Assembly: GCA_032209605.1 (NCBI GenBank)
Contig: JASFXZ010000070.1
Span: 434,001-498,000, forward strand
Direction: 5' to 3'
Length of the DNA: 64,000 bases
Source: Mactromeris polynyma
Lineage: Eukaryota > Mollusca > Bivalvia > Venerida > Mactridae
Below are positions 1-11,121 of this stretch, piece after piece. The translations under genes and the position numbers were made by a program. The notes under the pieces were generated by a model that was not told the origin of the DNA, ran no database searches, and worked only from the letters and a program-made list of their open reading frames with translations. Numbering within the stretch: position 1 is the stretch's first letter; each line of letters opens with the position of its first letter.

Positions 1-757
1 TATCGTATTTTACAGCGACATATTAGTATATCTGATCATAGTATCGCGCTGAAGCCCGTCTATACCGAATATTCTAAAACGGTTTAAGTCGTGTGATTTC
101 CGACTTTCATGCGAAGTACATGGAACTAAAATCGTATTTCATTGCAAACAGAGTAGAATCCTGGGCCAAATAAAGTCATGAATTTATGCTATATAAGACT
201 ATATAAGACTAGTATCAACCGATCTATGAATGTTTATCAAGCCGATGTATCTATAAGATTACGTAAACCAAAGGAAACAACAACATACAGTTGAACCTGT
301 CCTTCCGACCACCCTTTTCAAGCTACCTCCTGTCTTTCACGATCGTTCTGATTATCTCCCGTGAGTTTTTAAGCGTTGAGTTAATCTACATAAGCGACCA
401 CCTGTGAAACGCGACTACCGACCTTCTATGTATTATACACAGCGTCGTTGCTAAGCGACCGCTAAACGCGAAAATATTTATTTTATGTTTATGTTGATTT
501 CTATAGATTTTATTGCAGACAAATTAAATATGCGAGACCATAATGCTAAATGATAAAGTATTTTTTATTAACTGCAAGCGAAATTACTCTTACATACATG
601 TGTAATGGTTGTTAATGGGTGGAAACATATCATTTATCATATCCATATCACTGGATGAGCGATGCAGTAGACCAACGTTATACTGTAACTAGGACACAAA
701 CAGAGCACTGAATCTTCACTTTCTGTACCTGACCTGCGTTCAGTAAAGGTATTTGCC
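1..757. other. AT-rich intergenic sequence, no gene seen
   Basis: No coding exon with convincing splice sites is visible. Positions about 286-480 contain 'CAGTTGAACCTGTCC' followed by 'CGACCACC' motifs and later 'TAAGCGACCACC'. These resemble a decayed member of the CAGT-ended TIR elements found further right. Weak call. Confidence 0.3.
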
Positions 758-763
758 GCTCAC

Positions 764-904
764 GTTTCGTAACGTTTTGCAATTTGGTTCCCGCGTACAG
801 TCAATGTGATACGCTGGGCAAGGGATACAATACAAACCGTTCGATTCTGAACGCAAGGCTGGTAATAAGACAAACATGACACATACCTTTATAGCAATAT
901 ACAT
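764..904 (-). CDS. Candidate 5' exon of a small secreted cysteine-rich protein
   Basis: Read on the minus strand from an ATG at 904, this gives 47 residues in phase 0. Residues 1-20 are hydrophobic and look like a signal peptide (MYIAIKVCVMFVLLPALRSE). A Cys-rich start follows (LYCIPCPAYHIDC, then EPNC), with cysteines near residues 26, 29, 35 and 42. The frame reaches a good splice donor, AAC|GTGAGC, at 763-758. Without splicing it would stop at 740. The spacing recalls the first half of small disulphide domains such as IGFBP-N or similar folds, but half a domain cannot decide the family. I found no downstream exon in positions 1-757, so the rest would lie outside the window. An internal 30-nt GT...AG stretch is too short to be an intron. 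The call rests on leader, cysteine pattern and donor together. Confidence 0.35.
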
Positions 905-2873
905 CAAAGTGTGACTATAGTCACAGAAAGAAGACACAAAACATGCAGCATCGTGATCTAGAATTAAGAGTTTTTGTAGCTTTCATTCATACAGGGCTTG
1001 ACACAGAAATATTCATGTTGAAACTGTTATTTTTTAGAGTCCATAAAAAAATACACGTCTTCTTATTGTTAACAAAGTCGAAATAGTACTTCGAATGTCA
1101 GTACTTATTATTACGCTATTCAACGCACGTTTCGGGAATAAAACACATATTTATCATCGCAATTATTTGTCATTTAAAGTCTCTTTAATGTCCAAATGTG
1201 ATTGACTTAATACCTGCCCAGCAAATGTAATAGTTAGTTCGCGTAAGAATTAAATAATAATATCACCTTTACGGTCTTCATTACGAGACTTGTCGCTTTT
1301 TAATGATAATAATAATCGGCCCTTAAACTGATTCGTAGGCCGCATGAACTAGATTTGTTTACTTGTAACATTAATTGTGCAACATTAATTAACTTTAAAT
1401 GGATAGATCTTGGCAGTAGGGCAAGGAATTTGTTACTTAATTTGTACAGTTAGGGGTCAACCCCCATCACAGTATGGGCCCAATGAACAATGTCATTCAT
1501 TATCCAAACATTGGTCAGGTTCAATATTACAATAGTATATGCCACCATGATCTAACTGGACAGACACCCTGCTATATTAATTATCATACAGTTAACAACT
1601 ATTACACATTATTAATTTCATTTTGTGGAGGTCATTAATATAGCATTGAGTCCAAGCCTTTAAAACAGACTTTTCCTGGACTAAGTTTATATGTGCGAAT
1701 TGGCAATTAGACTTGTCCGGGACGTCGTGCTAGTGGATTTCTTGAGCCCTGCAGTTATGAACGTTTATTTAATAAGCGATATGATATATGAGAAGAACTG
1801 GATGACATTTTCGTACTGTCATGCTCTCGCAATAACACATTATTTAATGCACTGAAATGCACCATTATCATAATAAATTAATTAGTTAGATACGAAATTT
1901 GTTTAAAAATCTCTTTAATAATGCGAAACGGCGACATGTCACTGTTCTACGCGTAAGAAGTTTGTTATACAACGTTTTGCAATGTGTTACTTAATGTGCT
2001 ATGGAGGGTCCCATACGTTAATTAAATATCATTATTATTAATATCGTTGGTCCTTCACTTAGCGCTCAAAGACATGATTAAGGTAATTGCCGGAAACGTT
2101 TGAACAAATATGAAATCCGCTTTTGTACACTCATTACACTATGCAGGTCATTTGCAAGACGAATTGTCCCAGGTACAAAGAATGATTCTGTGAAGTATTG
2201 GTCGACTGTGTTGACCTTCAACCAGTCCGTTCCCAATTTTTCAATACCACTGACATAAAAAGTCTCTTTGAGACTATCCAAGTTGGAAAAATTATAAGCT
2301 ACATCAAAGAGATTGGCTTTTACAACAAACTATGATAATTTTTTAATCCATACCTACATATATTACCTCGCTCACCCTGTTACATAAAAATATATTCTTA
2401 CCCTAATGATCCCAATTTTTACCCACTATATTTACACCAATTTAACATATACAAGTATATGTCGTAAACCTTTTTAGTTTCACATGTTTTTTACATTCCT
2501 TGTGCGCTTTATGACCGAAGCTGTCGATGCGCCATAAAACCACATATAAATAAAATGTGAAGTATTGACCGAGGCAATAGTTTGTTCCCACATCTACAAT
2601 ATTAACCTCCCTTGGTCTAAATCATCAGCCATTTTGATAGGCAAAACAGATAAGTACTTATAGGAGTAATTCCAAAATATGTGATAATTGAGAAAATACC
2701 TAAAGAATTTGCATTTGACATCCACTTTTTCTTCCACATTTTGAGCTATCTTCCCACATGAACAACATGTCCTTAGTGATGAATATAAGAAAAGTGTTGG
2801 TAATTGTCTTCATACAGATGCACTCTACAACATTGCATTGTCACTTTTCTTACATGTTTACCAAAACAACAAA
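905..2873. other. Intergenic, no gene identified
   Basis: This is AT-rich unique-looking DNA. A 67-codon minus-strand frame at 2078-2281 has no recognisable domain and no clear splice context, so it is not called a gene. The only structure noted is the dispersed repeat at 1636-1745. Confidence 0.4.
1636..1745 (+). repeat. Dispersed repeat, copy 1 (partner at 28185-28305)
   Basis: The segment around 'GGCAATTAGACTTGTCCGGG' and 'GCTAGTGGATTTCTTGAGCC' recurs with about the same spacing at 28185-28305, including the preceding 'TTTAAAACAG...TCCTGGA' part. Both copies are in the same orientation. The family is not identified. Confidence 0.65.
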
Positions 2874-3574
2874 GACAAGTGCCTTACACCAGTTTTAGCG
2901 CCAGCATATGAACACCTGTATCTGACAAGTGCCTTACACCAGTTTTAGCGCCAGCATATGAACACCTGTATCTGACAAGTGCCTTCCACCAGTTTTAGCG
3001 CCACCATATGAACACCTGTATCTGACAAGTGCCTTACACCAGTTTTAGCGCCAGCATATGAACACCTGTATCTGACAAGTGCCTTACACCAGTTTTAGCG
3101 CCAGCATATGAACACCTGTATCTGAAAAGTGCCTTACACCAGTTTTAGCGCCAGCACATGAACACCTGTATCTGACAAGTGCCTTACACCAGTTTTAGCG
3201 CCAGCACATGAACACCTGTATCTGAAAAGTGCCTTACACCAGTTTTAGCGCCAGCATATGAACACCTGTATCTGACAAGTGCCTTACACCAGTTTTAGCG
3301 CCAGCATATGAACACCTGTATCTGACAAGTGCCTTACACCAGTTTTAGCGCCAGCATATGAACACCTGTATCTGACAAGTGCCTTCCACCAGTTTTAGCG
3401 CCACCATATGAACACCTGTATCTGACAAGTGCCTTCCACCAGTTTTAGCGCCAGCATATGAACACCTGCATCTGACAAGTGCCTTACACCAGTTTTAGCG
3501 CCAGCATATGAACACCTGCATCTGACAAGTGCCTTACACCAGTTTTAGCGCCAGCATATGAACACCTGTATCTG
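2874..3574. repeat. Minisatellite, 50-bp unit, about 14 copies
   Basis: A strict 50-bp period: 'GCCTTACACCAGTTTTAGCG' starts at 2881, 2931 and so on. Variants are confined to a few positions, such as TTACACC/TTCCACC, CATATG/CACATG and GACAAGT/GAAAAGT. There are no spacers, so it is not a CRISPR. The array ends where 'TCTGACAAGT' becomes 'TCTGACTCGT'. Confidence 0.95.
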
Positions 3575-3895
3575 ACTCGTGTCTTGCAGTTCCAATAAAC
3601 TTGTAAGCAAGGTTACATAGCAATGTTTTAGAGTATGTTTGTGTGAAGGCATTAAAATTACAGATTCTCAAAATTATTACTAGGCATATTTTGATTTAAA
3701 GAAGCCATGTAGAGAATCTGATGCGGTGTATTGGAGATTGACGGCGTTTTTCAACTGTATCTTGGTTTTGCGCGTGACTGACCGAACCGGTGTTACTTGG
3801 TAACCAATCAGTACAAACATCTTCCACAACTAGCTACTGACAGCATCTCTACACCAATCAGATCGGGAGAACAAATGACCTTAATGTTGTATTTA

Positions 3896-4158
3896 CAGTA
3901 AAACCTCACTTTAAGACCACCTCAATAATAAGACCACATCAATAATAAGACCACCCCAATAATAATACCACCTCAATAACAAGACCACCTCGATAATAAG
4001 ACCACCTCAATAATAAGACCACCTCAAAATTTAATACATCATTTTCAAATACATTTTCACTGTTCAGCTCTCTGTTAAACCTCAATATTAAAACCACCTC
4101 AATATTAAGACGAGTTTTCAAGGGTATAAAAAGTGGTATTATTATCGAGGTTTTACTG
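3896..4158. mobile_element. MITE family A (TIR CAGTAAAACCTC), copy 1
   Basis: It begins TA-CAGTAAAACCTCACTTTAAG and ends CGAGGTTTTACTG-TA, so the ends are inverted repeats flanked by TA. The interior is expanded with several 'CTCAATAATAAGACCAC' repeats. There is no coding capacity. TA flanks and CAGT ends are typical of non-autonomous pogo/Tc1-mariner-like elements, which is an inference from family knowledge. Confidence 0.8.
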
Positions 4159-4160
4159 TA

Positions 4161-6216
4161 AAGTCAAATAGTCGCGGTGAACACACGTCTCGTCCGCGGT
4201 CAGAATAAAAAACCTTTATGTTAAAGTCGACGTATAACTCGAACTTTGAATCGTATACGTTTTATATGTGTCCATATAAAACAAATGCTGCATCACGTGT
4301 TTTCAGAGCATACAGAAAGCACTTTGAACAAGAACTATCTTGAAAAAAGATGGTCGGCGCAATTTGAAGGTTAAGAATTGTTGCACAACATAAAAATGCC
4401 GAGACCTTGTGAGTGCTGGTCAATCCAGATCCAAAATGGATTTCGGTAAATTCACCGAAATTCAGTGGATGTTTGTAAGGCAACGTACCCCTTATCGAAA
4501 GGTTAACCAATCCGCGTCAAGGTTACAAACGTTGTTCGGTTGAAGAGAAATTGGTTTAGTGGTTAACGTAAGATTTGATTGGTTTATCTAACACTGATAT
4601 GCAAATGGCAAAGCCATATTAGTACGGATGTGCCGAAAAAGAAATTCAACGGCATTTTTCGGTTTATATCAGAATTATCTTAATGTATATTTGGAGAGAC
4701 ACGATCATGATTACATTAATGACATTTTTAAACTGGTCAAAAGAGATGACCCGCGATTTGGATTCTTAGAATCACAATGTGATCCGAAACTATTAACGTA
4801 ATTTTGACAGGCTTATGACGACTTCTTACAATTGTTCAATTCGTTTGAATAATAAATGTTATATCTTAATGGTATCAAAGTCAATCAATTAATTTACTTC
4901 AAGCTATCAAAGACAATCAATTAATTTATTTACTGCTATCAAAGTCAACAAAAGATGTATCAAGTTGCTTTTTAGCAACTTTGTGAAATAGTACTGGGGG
5001 GGGGGGGGGGTGCACTTTTGACCAGTGCAAGCACAACTGTATTGGATAAACAGAGCTTATACTCAGATTTACCAAACACTATTCAAGTACAAATTTACAG
5101 TAAAACCTCACCTGAAGACCACAACAATAATAATAATAAAAACAACTCGAAATTAAGAAAACAATTTTCAAGTCCATTTTCACCAGTTTTCAAGGGTCAC
5201 AAGGGTGGTCTTATTATTGAGGTATCACTCTACTTTGAAAGTCAGCGATTAAAAGGGTTCATTGTATTGTTTGCTGAATTGGATTTTTTTCTCACTGTCA
5301 GAAAATACTAGGAAATGCAACGCCTGACAGTTTGATTATGGAAATTGTTTGGAGTCGAGCGGCCGGTTGCTGATACGTGTGTGTACTTGTTTTAGTTCGT
5401 GACAACCACCTCTTGTCATGCAATTGCTTGGTTTTTTTTCTCTTAATGTAGCACTAGCTAACATGACCTTACTTAATTTTACATTCATACAAATAAATCA
5501 GTAATTCTTCTTAACGTTAATGTTCGTCAGATTTCATTACCTGTACATTACAACTGTAATCCCAAGTGACATTGGAAATGTACGCAATTAGTCGTTTGTC
5601 AATGTTATAAAAATGCTGACTGCCTTTGAACTGACAAATACACCAACTCGTCCATCCTATTTTATTCAGTTATTAAAATGACAACCACTTTTAGATAATT
5701 ACAAAAAAATACATTTTAAATGTTTGGCAAGCGCAACAGCAAATTATAATACTGTCAACAAATCAACAAAATGTAACCACTTTAAGATAATATGTTAGAG
5801 GTAGAAATTCATCAGTGGAAAAGTGACCTCACTCGGGGCCCGAGGCTGATGCCCTTGCTGTTAGAAATACTAATTCTTCGTTGACGAAAATCTTGTGTTG
5901 GACTCCTTGATGGAATCTGGACTGGAGACACGAGGGGTCAAATTTGGCCCCATTTCAGTTGTGTGAAGAAAATTGGTTATTTATAACTTATATTGATCGT
6001 TTAACCAATTTCTGACAATAATACGCAATTTTACATATTTGAAAAGACTTGTGTTGCTATAGCAACCACAAATTCTATTTATAAAAAAATGCATTTTCAA
6101 CTGATGCCTCTGACTCGCCTCTCTCCGAAAGACAAGATAATTAAGCAAAACATAGATGCATTTTATTTCTTCAATTATATATTACAGCCCTGCAATGTCC
6201 CTCGTGTACCTATTTT
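4161..6216. other. Intergenic, 5' flank of the 6.2-kb gene
   Basis: Apart from a 15-base G run at 4996-5010 and the MITE at 5096-5232, I see AT-rich sequence without a convincing exon. Confidence 0.4.
5096..5232. mobile_element. MITE family A, copy 2 (shortened)
   Basis: Left end TACAGTAAAACCTCACCTG. The right part has 'GGTGGTCTTATTATTGAGGT' and a decayed end ATCACTCTA. It shares the 'TTTTCAAGGGTCACAAGG' core with copy 1 and with the LINE-split copy near 18 kb. Confidence 0.7.
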
Positions 6217-6324
6217 ATGGCGGATAAAAGTATGCATGGTGCTGTCAGAAATATTGCCGGAGAAATATTTGAACAATTTAAAGATGGCAGTTGTTCTCAG
6301 ATGACAGATCAAACCTTGAAAATA
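6217..6324 (+). CDS. Unidentified gene, coding exon 1
   Basis: The ATG at 6217 opens 36 codons (MADKSMHGAVRNIAGEIFEQ, then FKDGSC...DQTLKI) ending exactly at a strong donor, ATA|GTAAGT. The phase is 0 and agrees with the acceptor of the next exon at 6894, where only one frame is open. The sequence is soluble-looking, with no signal peptide. I do not recognise the family. The start is the first ATG in a MADK context, and there is no coding evidence upstream. Confidence 0.6.
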
Positions 6325-6893
6325 GTAAGTATTTAGTTTCATGTATTCTAACTAAGTTGGCAGAGTCGTTGATTGAAATATAAATGACAGGAGTATATTC
6401 TCATATCATGTTTCTGCTTCCCCGAAATGAAGAAATTCATCTTGTAATGATATCTGGAGTTCCTGTGTCGTATTTTACTGTATTTAAATGATGTTTAAAT
6501 GTTCATTGCATTATTCATTATGAATGTCAATTCGCAGAGTGTAAATAAGTTACGATTCATAAAGTGCTAAACTATCTAGAATGTACTTTAGCACAGAATC
6601 CCTATTTCTACGAGGACGCCGCCCAGCGCAGCTTAGCAACTGTCAAACTAACATTTATCTCACTGACAGTATATCAAGTTAACAGGAGAAAGTTGATGCA
6701 AGGCGTCAATGGCGCCGGAACAAACTCTCACAGAACTGTGTCCGTATTCATGCTTGATTGCAATAGGATGAATGGATTATACGAACTATGTTGAAGAAGG
6801 ATAAGAACTCCATGAAATCACACACGAGCCAGAGATTACATTGTATCAAGATGTATAATAGTTTGTTTCAGTCACATCTGTATCTTCTTACAG

Positions 6894-6999
6894 ATAAACG
6901 TTGAAGAGTGTCTAGATATTCCAGGCAAAATTTCTCGATGCAGTTTTATGAAAGGCTTGGTCACATTAACAATACCTTTAACGTTGCTACGTGATGTTG
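6894..6999 (+). CDS. Unidentified gene, coding exon 2
   Basis: It is bounded by a good acceptor (TATCTTCTTACAG|ATAAAC) and a good donor (GTTG|GTAAGT). Continuing in frame from exon 1 it encodes 35 residues plus one base (INVEECLDIPGKISRCSFMK, then a hydrophobic GLVTLTIPLTLL and RDV). The other two frames contain early stops. The hydrophobic run could be a buried helix or strand. The exon ends in phase 1, which matters for the next exon (see 7940-8143). Confidence 0.6.
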
Positions 7000-7166
7000 G
7001 TAAGTCTTTTATTTTATAAAACGTTTTGACTATTAGGGTAATATTCCTCTAGCAGGTCATTCCTACTATGATAAAAGACATACACAGAACGGAAAATCTA
7101 CGTTCCAAACCTTTGGTTTCCAGTGGACTTTTTCGTACTATTTGTTTATATTAGTTGGGTTTTATG

Positions 7167-7348
7167 TACAGTGAAACCTCAATACTAAGATCACCCTTGG
7201 TACCCTCGAAAACTGGTCTTAATATTGAGGTGGTCTTAATATTGAAGTTGAATAAAGAGCACAACAGTGAAAACGGACTTCAAAATTGTGTTCTTAATTT
7301 TGAGGTGGTCTTATCATTGAGGTGGTCTTAAAGTGAGGTTTTACTGTA
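7167..7348. mobile_element. MITE family A, copy 3
   Basis: A clean copy with TA-CAGTGAAACCTCAATACTA at the left, AAGTGAGGTTTTACTG-TA at the right, and the conserved inner motifs 'CACCCTTGGTACCCTCGAAA' and 'GTTGAATAAAGAGCA'. It lies inside the intron between 6999 and 7940. Confidence 0.85.
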
Positions 7349-7367
7349 GTAAAATTTTCAGGCCAAA

Positions 7368-7551
7368 TACAGTAAAACCTCACTGAAAGACCACCTGAAA
7401 GTTAAGGTCACCTCATCAATAAGACCGTTTTTGCATTGAATTTTATTTTTTATTTTTCTTCTATAATTTCATTCATTAATCAGTCCACCTCACATTGAAT
7501 ACCAACTTTCTCCGGACTCTATGGTGGTCTTATTATTTAGATTTCACTGTA
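7368..7551. mobile_element. MITE family A, copy 4
   Basis: It starts only 20 bp after copy 3: TA-CAGTAAAACCTCACTGAAA at the left and GGTGGTCTTATTATTTAG...TTTCACTG-TA at the right. It is more diverged in the middle than copy 3. Confidence 0.8.
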
Positions 7552-7939
7552 TTTGTTTTCCTTAGTTATTTTCATTGTGTCTAAAATCTGGATTTTCCAG
7601 TACTTTGTTACATACATGTTAATTTTAGAACCAGAAGCTTAAAATAATTTATTGTAATGAATATTCATTTGCGCTAATTCGCGAATGAACCGACTTGCTA
7701 AATCACAATTACAGCGCAATTTGTTTAAAAATCATTAAAGTAATACTATGCTTATTTTGTGTTCATTTGTTACCTAACCAAACATGAACAATATATTTCC
7801 TATAGTTAAAACATCAATAAACATGCATTAACAAAGAATGCACTCATGATGTATTAATCCATATTTGTTGAAGAAAGATGTTTGTACATCATAAATTAAA
7901 AACAAAATCCATTTTTCTAACAATCAGGCTATTTTACAG

Positions 7940-8143
7940 ATTTTGACTGTTAGTAATATGATAAAAAAAGATTTTTTCAATCGGTTTTACATTGCAATGG
8001 TTCTTATTAGAGGTGTTTTAGCCAATGTAACAAGAATACTGGATGAAGCCAATTCAAACATTTTATGTTCAGATGAACCAGATACATCTTTAAAGAACAT
8101 AGAGCGTCTCTCGCATCTAAAATCTAATAATTCAAAGTCGTAG
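7940..8143 (+). CDS. Probable terminal exon of the unidentified gene
   Basis: An acceptor CTATTTTACAG|ATTTTG precedes an open frame ending at 8143 (ILTVSNMIKKDFFNRFYIAM, then VLIRGVLANVTRIL and a polar Ser/Asn-rich tail). A poly(A) signal AATAAA follows 15 bases after the stop. Joined directly to exon 2, however, the phase is wrong: the reading would be DFDC then TAG at 7951-7953. So either a small intermediate exon lies between 7002 and 7926, or the product stops early, or the acceptor is different. The poly(A) signal placed just after the longer frame argues that 8143 is the real end. Confidence 0.4.
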   Translation: MLTVSNMIKKDFFNRFYIAMVLIRGVLANVTRILDEANSNILCSDEPDTSLKNIERLSHLKSNNSKS

Positions 8144-8157
8144 TAATTCGCTGAACA

Positions 8158-8163
8158 AATAAA
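8158..8163 (+). terminator. Poly(A) signal AATAAA
   Basis: A canonical hexamer 15 bases after the stop codon at 8141-8143. It is consistent with the 3' end of the gene that starts at 6217. Confidence 0.5.
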
Positions 8164-8564
8164 GTCTTAATTCGTTTCCTTCTGAAGAACAGTATGAGAT
8201 TTATGTCTTTCGCTAGATTAAAATGATATATAAATAATTCATCTGCACTTAACAGACATTCGTATTCTAGATGATAAATATCTAATCCTTAATGGATGTT
8301 TATGAAATAAAAAATAATAAGACACATAGTAAATGTCATTTACGCACCATATTATTAGCGTAACGTACCATTCTGTAACATGGTCCCGACGCCGCTAGCC
8401 ATCGCACTGGCAAGAAATCTTGCTGTCGTGACAACATCAATTAAGCATTTTAAACTAACGAAATTAACTTGCGCTCAGAATATGTCATGCAGCGGTCTGC
8501 TTCCTCATTATGATGAAGGCAAATTAAGTAAATATTTGTTGAGTGATATAACATTAACATCCCA
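8164..8564. other. Spacer between gene 3' end and 22-bp array
   Basis: No feature recognised. Confidence 0.4.
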
Positions 8565-9160
8565 TGGCCAGTGTTGCTGTACTGCATGGCCAGTGTTGCT
8601 GTACTACTTGGCCAGTGTTGCTGTACTACATGGCCAGTGTTGCTGTACTACTTGGCCAGTGTTACTGTACTACATGGCCAGTGTTGCTGTACTACATGAC
8701 CAGTGTTGCTGTACTACATGACCAGTGTTGCTGTACTGCATGGCCAGTGTTGCTGTACTGCATGGCCAGTGTTGCTGTACTGCATGGCCAGTGTTGCTGT
8801 ACTGCATGGCCAGTGTTGCTGTACTGCATGACCAGTGTTGCTGTACTGCATGGCCAGTGTTGCTGTACTGCATGGCCAGTGTTGCTGTACTGCATGGCCA
8901 GTGTTGCTGTACTGCATGGCCAGTGTTGCTGTACTGCATGACCAGTGTTGCTGTACTGCATGACCAGTGTTGCTGTACTGCATGGCCAGTGTTGCTGTAC
9001 TGCATGGCCAGTGTTGCTGTACTGCATGGCCAGTGTTGCTGTACTGCATGGCCAGTGTTGCTGTACTGCATGGCCAGTGTTGCTGTACTGCATGGCCAGT
9101 GTTGCTGTACTACATTGCCAGTGTTGCTGTACTACATGGCCAGTGTTGCTGTACTACTTG
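8565..9160. repeat. Minisatellite, 22-bp unit, about 27 copies
   Basis: The unit is GGCCAGTGTTGCTGTACT plus a variable GCAT/ACAT/ACTT. The period is 22 bp throughout, with GGCC/GACC as the main variant. Because 22 is not a multiple of three and the unit lacks stops, all plus frames and all minus frames stay open. The 111-147-residue Cys/Leu or Gln/Thr repeats that can be translated here are artefacts. Confidence 0.95.
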
Positions 9161-9394
9161 CCAATTAGATTGTTATCGTCTTAGCCACAGTTTTATTCTT
9201 CGTGGAAAAGATTACATGACATTTGATAGGAGATTCTAGTACATATGCAATACGACAAAGAAACGCACCGCGTTATTTATCAAAACAAAGATTTAGATTA
9301 GATACATAGCAAATGCAAGTATAACTTATTATGCATAATTTAATCTGACCGCAGAAATAGGAATAACGATGGATGTCATTTAGCTGTAAACAAA

Positions 9395-9575
9395 ATAGAA
9401 CCATACAGTCCTGTCTTGTGCCATCTAATTTAGTTCTCTCCAAGATCTGGCTCATCTTCTCCATCTCTTCTACTAAGGTCCTTCTGTATGTTCATTCTCG
9501 GGTTTGTAGTACCTTCATCTTCTCCCTCCAGATCAGTGACATTCGTTCCATTTGTTTCTGTTTTTGTAGCGTACG
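9395..9575 (-). pseudogene. Possible decayed coiled-coil exon
   Basis: The minus strand encodes a Lys/Glu/Met/Gln-rich stretch (YKLRTLQKQKQMERMSLIWR, later VEEMEKMSQILERTKLDGTR) with coiled-coil character. One in-frame TGA splits it between 'LQTRE' and 'TYRR'. No family can be named. It may be an old exon, a transposon fragment or chance. Confidence 0.2.
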
Positions 9576-9587
9576 TAGTTTATACTT

Positions 9588-9887
9588 GGTAGGATTGCTA
9601 GTCCTGCTCACCCCCTCCTTTCACATCCTGGACTTGGACCAGACAATGGTAGGATTGCTAGTCCTGCTCACCCCCTCCTTTCACATCCTGGACTTGGACC
9701 AGACAATGGTAGGATTGCTAGTCCTGCTCACCCCCTCCTTTCACATCCTGGACTTGGACCAGACAATGGTAGGATTGCTAGTCCTGCTCACCCCCTCCTT
9801 TCACATCCTGGACTTGGACCAGACAATGGTAGGATTGCTAGTCCTGCTCACCCCCTCCTTTCACATCCTGGACTTGGACCAGACAAT
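9588..9887. repeat. Five identical tandem 60-bp units
   Basis: The 60-bp unit starting GGTAGGATTGCTAGTCCTGC is present five times with no difference that I can see, between 9588 and 9887. 60 bp equals 20 codons, so a plus-strand repeat peptide (VGLLVLLTPSFHILDLDQTM) is open by arithmetic. The perfect identity means very recent expansion, or an assembly effect. Confidence 0.95.
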
Positions 9888-11121
9888 GGTAGAGACAAAC
9901 ATGGGTCTATTCGCGAATTAATTTATATACTCAAACGTTAATAAACAAAGAACAGTGTAAATGAAAATGGTGCATTTTTATTTTTTGTATATAATATTAT
10001 ATGAACTGGGTCAAACCCACATTAAATGCCTAGAAGATAGATTTGAAGTGTTTGCGTAATTCTAATTTAATTGCTAAGATAAGCGACACATCATTTAGGT
10101 GTAAACTGTTTCCGCTTTGTAAACAGCTCTAAAAGTCTCTAAGTTTTAGTTACTATTAATGTATTTGTCTACTTACTGAATGGTGAAGAAAAATGCAAAC
10201 CAAATATGCAAAATGAAAAGTACTTAATGTCGAATAAATTTCGTCGAATTATCTTGCGTTTTTTTCACAAGAGTGCATTTTAATAGTATGTGCCACCGTT
10301 TAATTGTTACGAAAGTCATGGGTTTATTTGCCTGTGTGGTTTTATCGTGAACAAAAGCGCCTTGCTGTAATATTGTGTGTGCAATTTGATGTTTCATTTC
10401 ACAAAAAAGTAATACCGTTTTATGAGCAAAAGCAGCGTACGCCGATATGAAGAGAAGTTATTTATTAAGTTAAGTATTCATATGCGGTAAAACCTCTGAC
10501 AAACACGTTTTTACATCGTTTTACATATCACATTATGAACATGAAATTTCAATAAGCGATGTTTTTGTGAATATTTTATTTAGTTTAATCAACTTATAGT
10601 TCAAGAGGCGTTAAATTCGAGTATATTCGGTTATAGCATGGAGTCAACATCGATTATTGATTATTGACCATAATGCAGAAGGGAGACAATCCAATTTAGA
10701 AGAAATGACTTAAACAAAGCCGCTAAACAATGGAGATCATTCTTGATATGTTTCCAAGAAAGCTGCACATGTGTACTTTTTTATTTTCATCGATTACGAA
10801 ACGAGTTATTACAACTTGTATTAATCACACCCGTTTGGTGTCTTACTAGCCAGTAGTCGTGCCTTACTCAGGGAGTGTGATGTTCGAGGTTCAACTACTC
10901 CTAAGGGAGGAATCCACCCTCGGAATAAGATTAAGGTGCTCTACCCCACGACTGCTGGGTCACCTTAAGAATGTTTACTTGTAATTATAACAATGACCAT
11001 TATATCGACTTAGATAAAATTTATCTAATTGTGCAATGTACAATTTATATTTTTTACATTCAATTTATCGCAAATTGCCGCAAAAAAGAAGAATCAAAGG
11101 CTCTTATGTTGTGTATTTTAG
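9888..11121. other. Intergenic, with a tRNA-like SINE piece
   Basis: AT-rich DNA without recognised exons, apart from the tRNA-like segment at 10843-10966. Upstream exons of the Ly6-like exon would be expected here or further left, but none was found. Confidence 0.35.
10843..10966 (+). mobile_element. tRNA-derived SINE-like fragment
   Basis: 'CTAGCCAGTAGTCGTGCC' resembles a tRNA A-box region. 'GAGGTTCAACTACTCC' further on has the B-box core GTTCAA. The following 'GTGCTCTACCCCACGACTGC' resembles another tRNA-like piece. No poly(A) tail or target duplication was found, so the call stays weak. Confidence 0.35.

Noticed and set aside
2874..3574. CRISPR array
   Set aside because: Direct repeats are contiguous with no unique spacers, and the genome is animal. 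The same applies to all other arrays here.
8565..9168. Long Cys/Leu-rich and Gln/Thr-rich open frames up to 147 residues
   Set aside because: They are the six frames of a 22-bp satellite without stops; every frame is open for the same arithmetic reason.
9373..9921. 182-residue plus-strand frame over the 60-bp repeats
   Set aside because: Open because 60 is divisible by three; the non-repeat part has no domain, and the opposite strand looks more protein-like.
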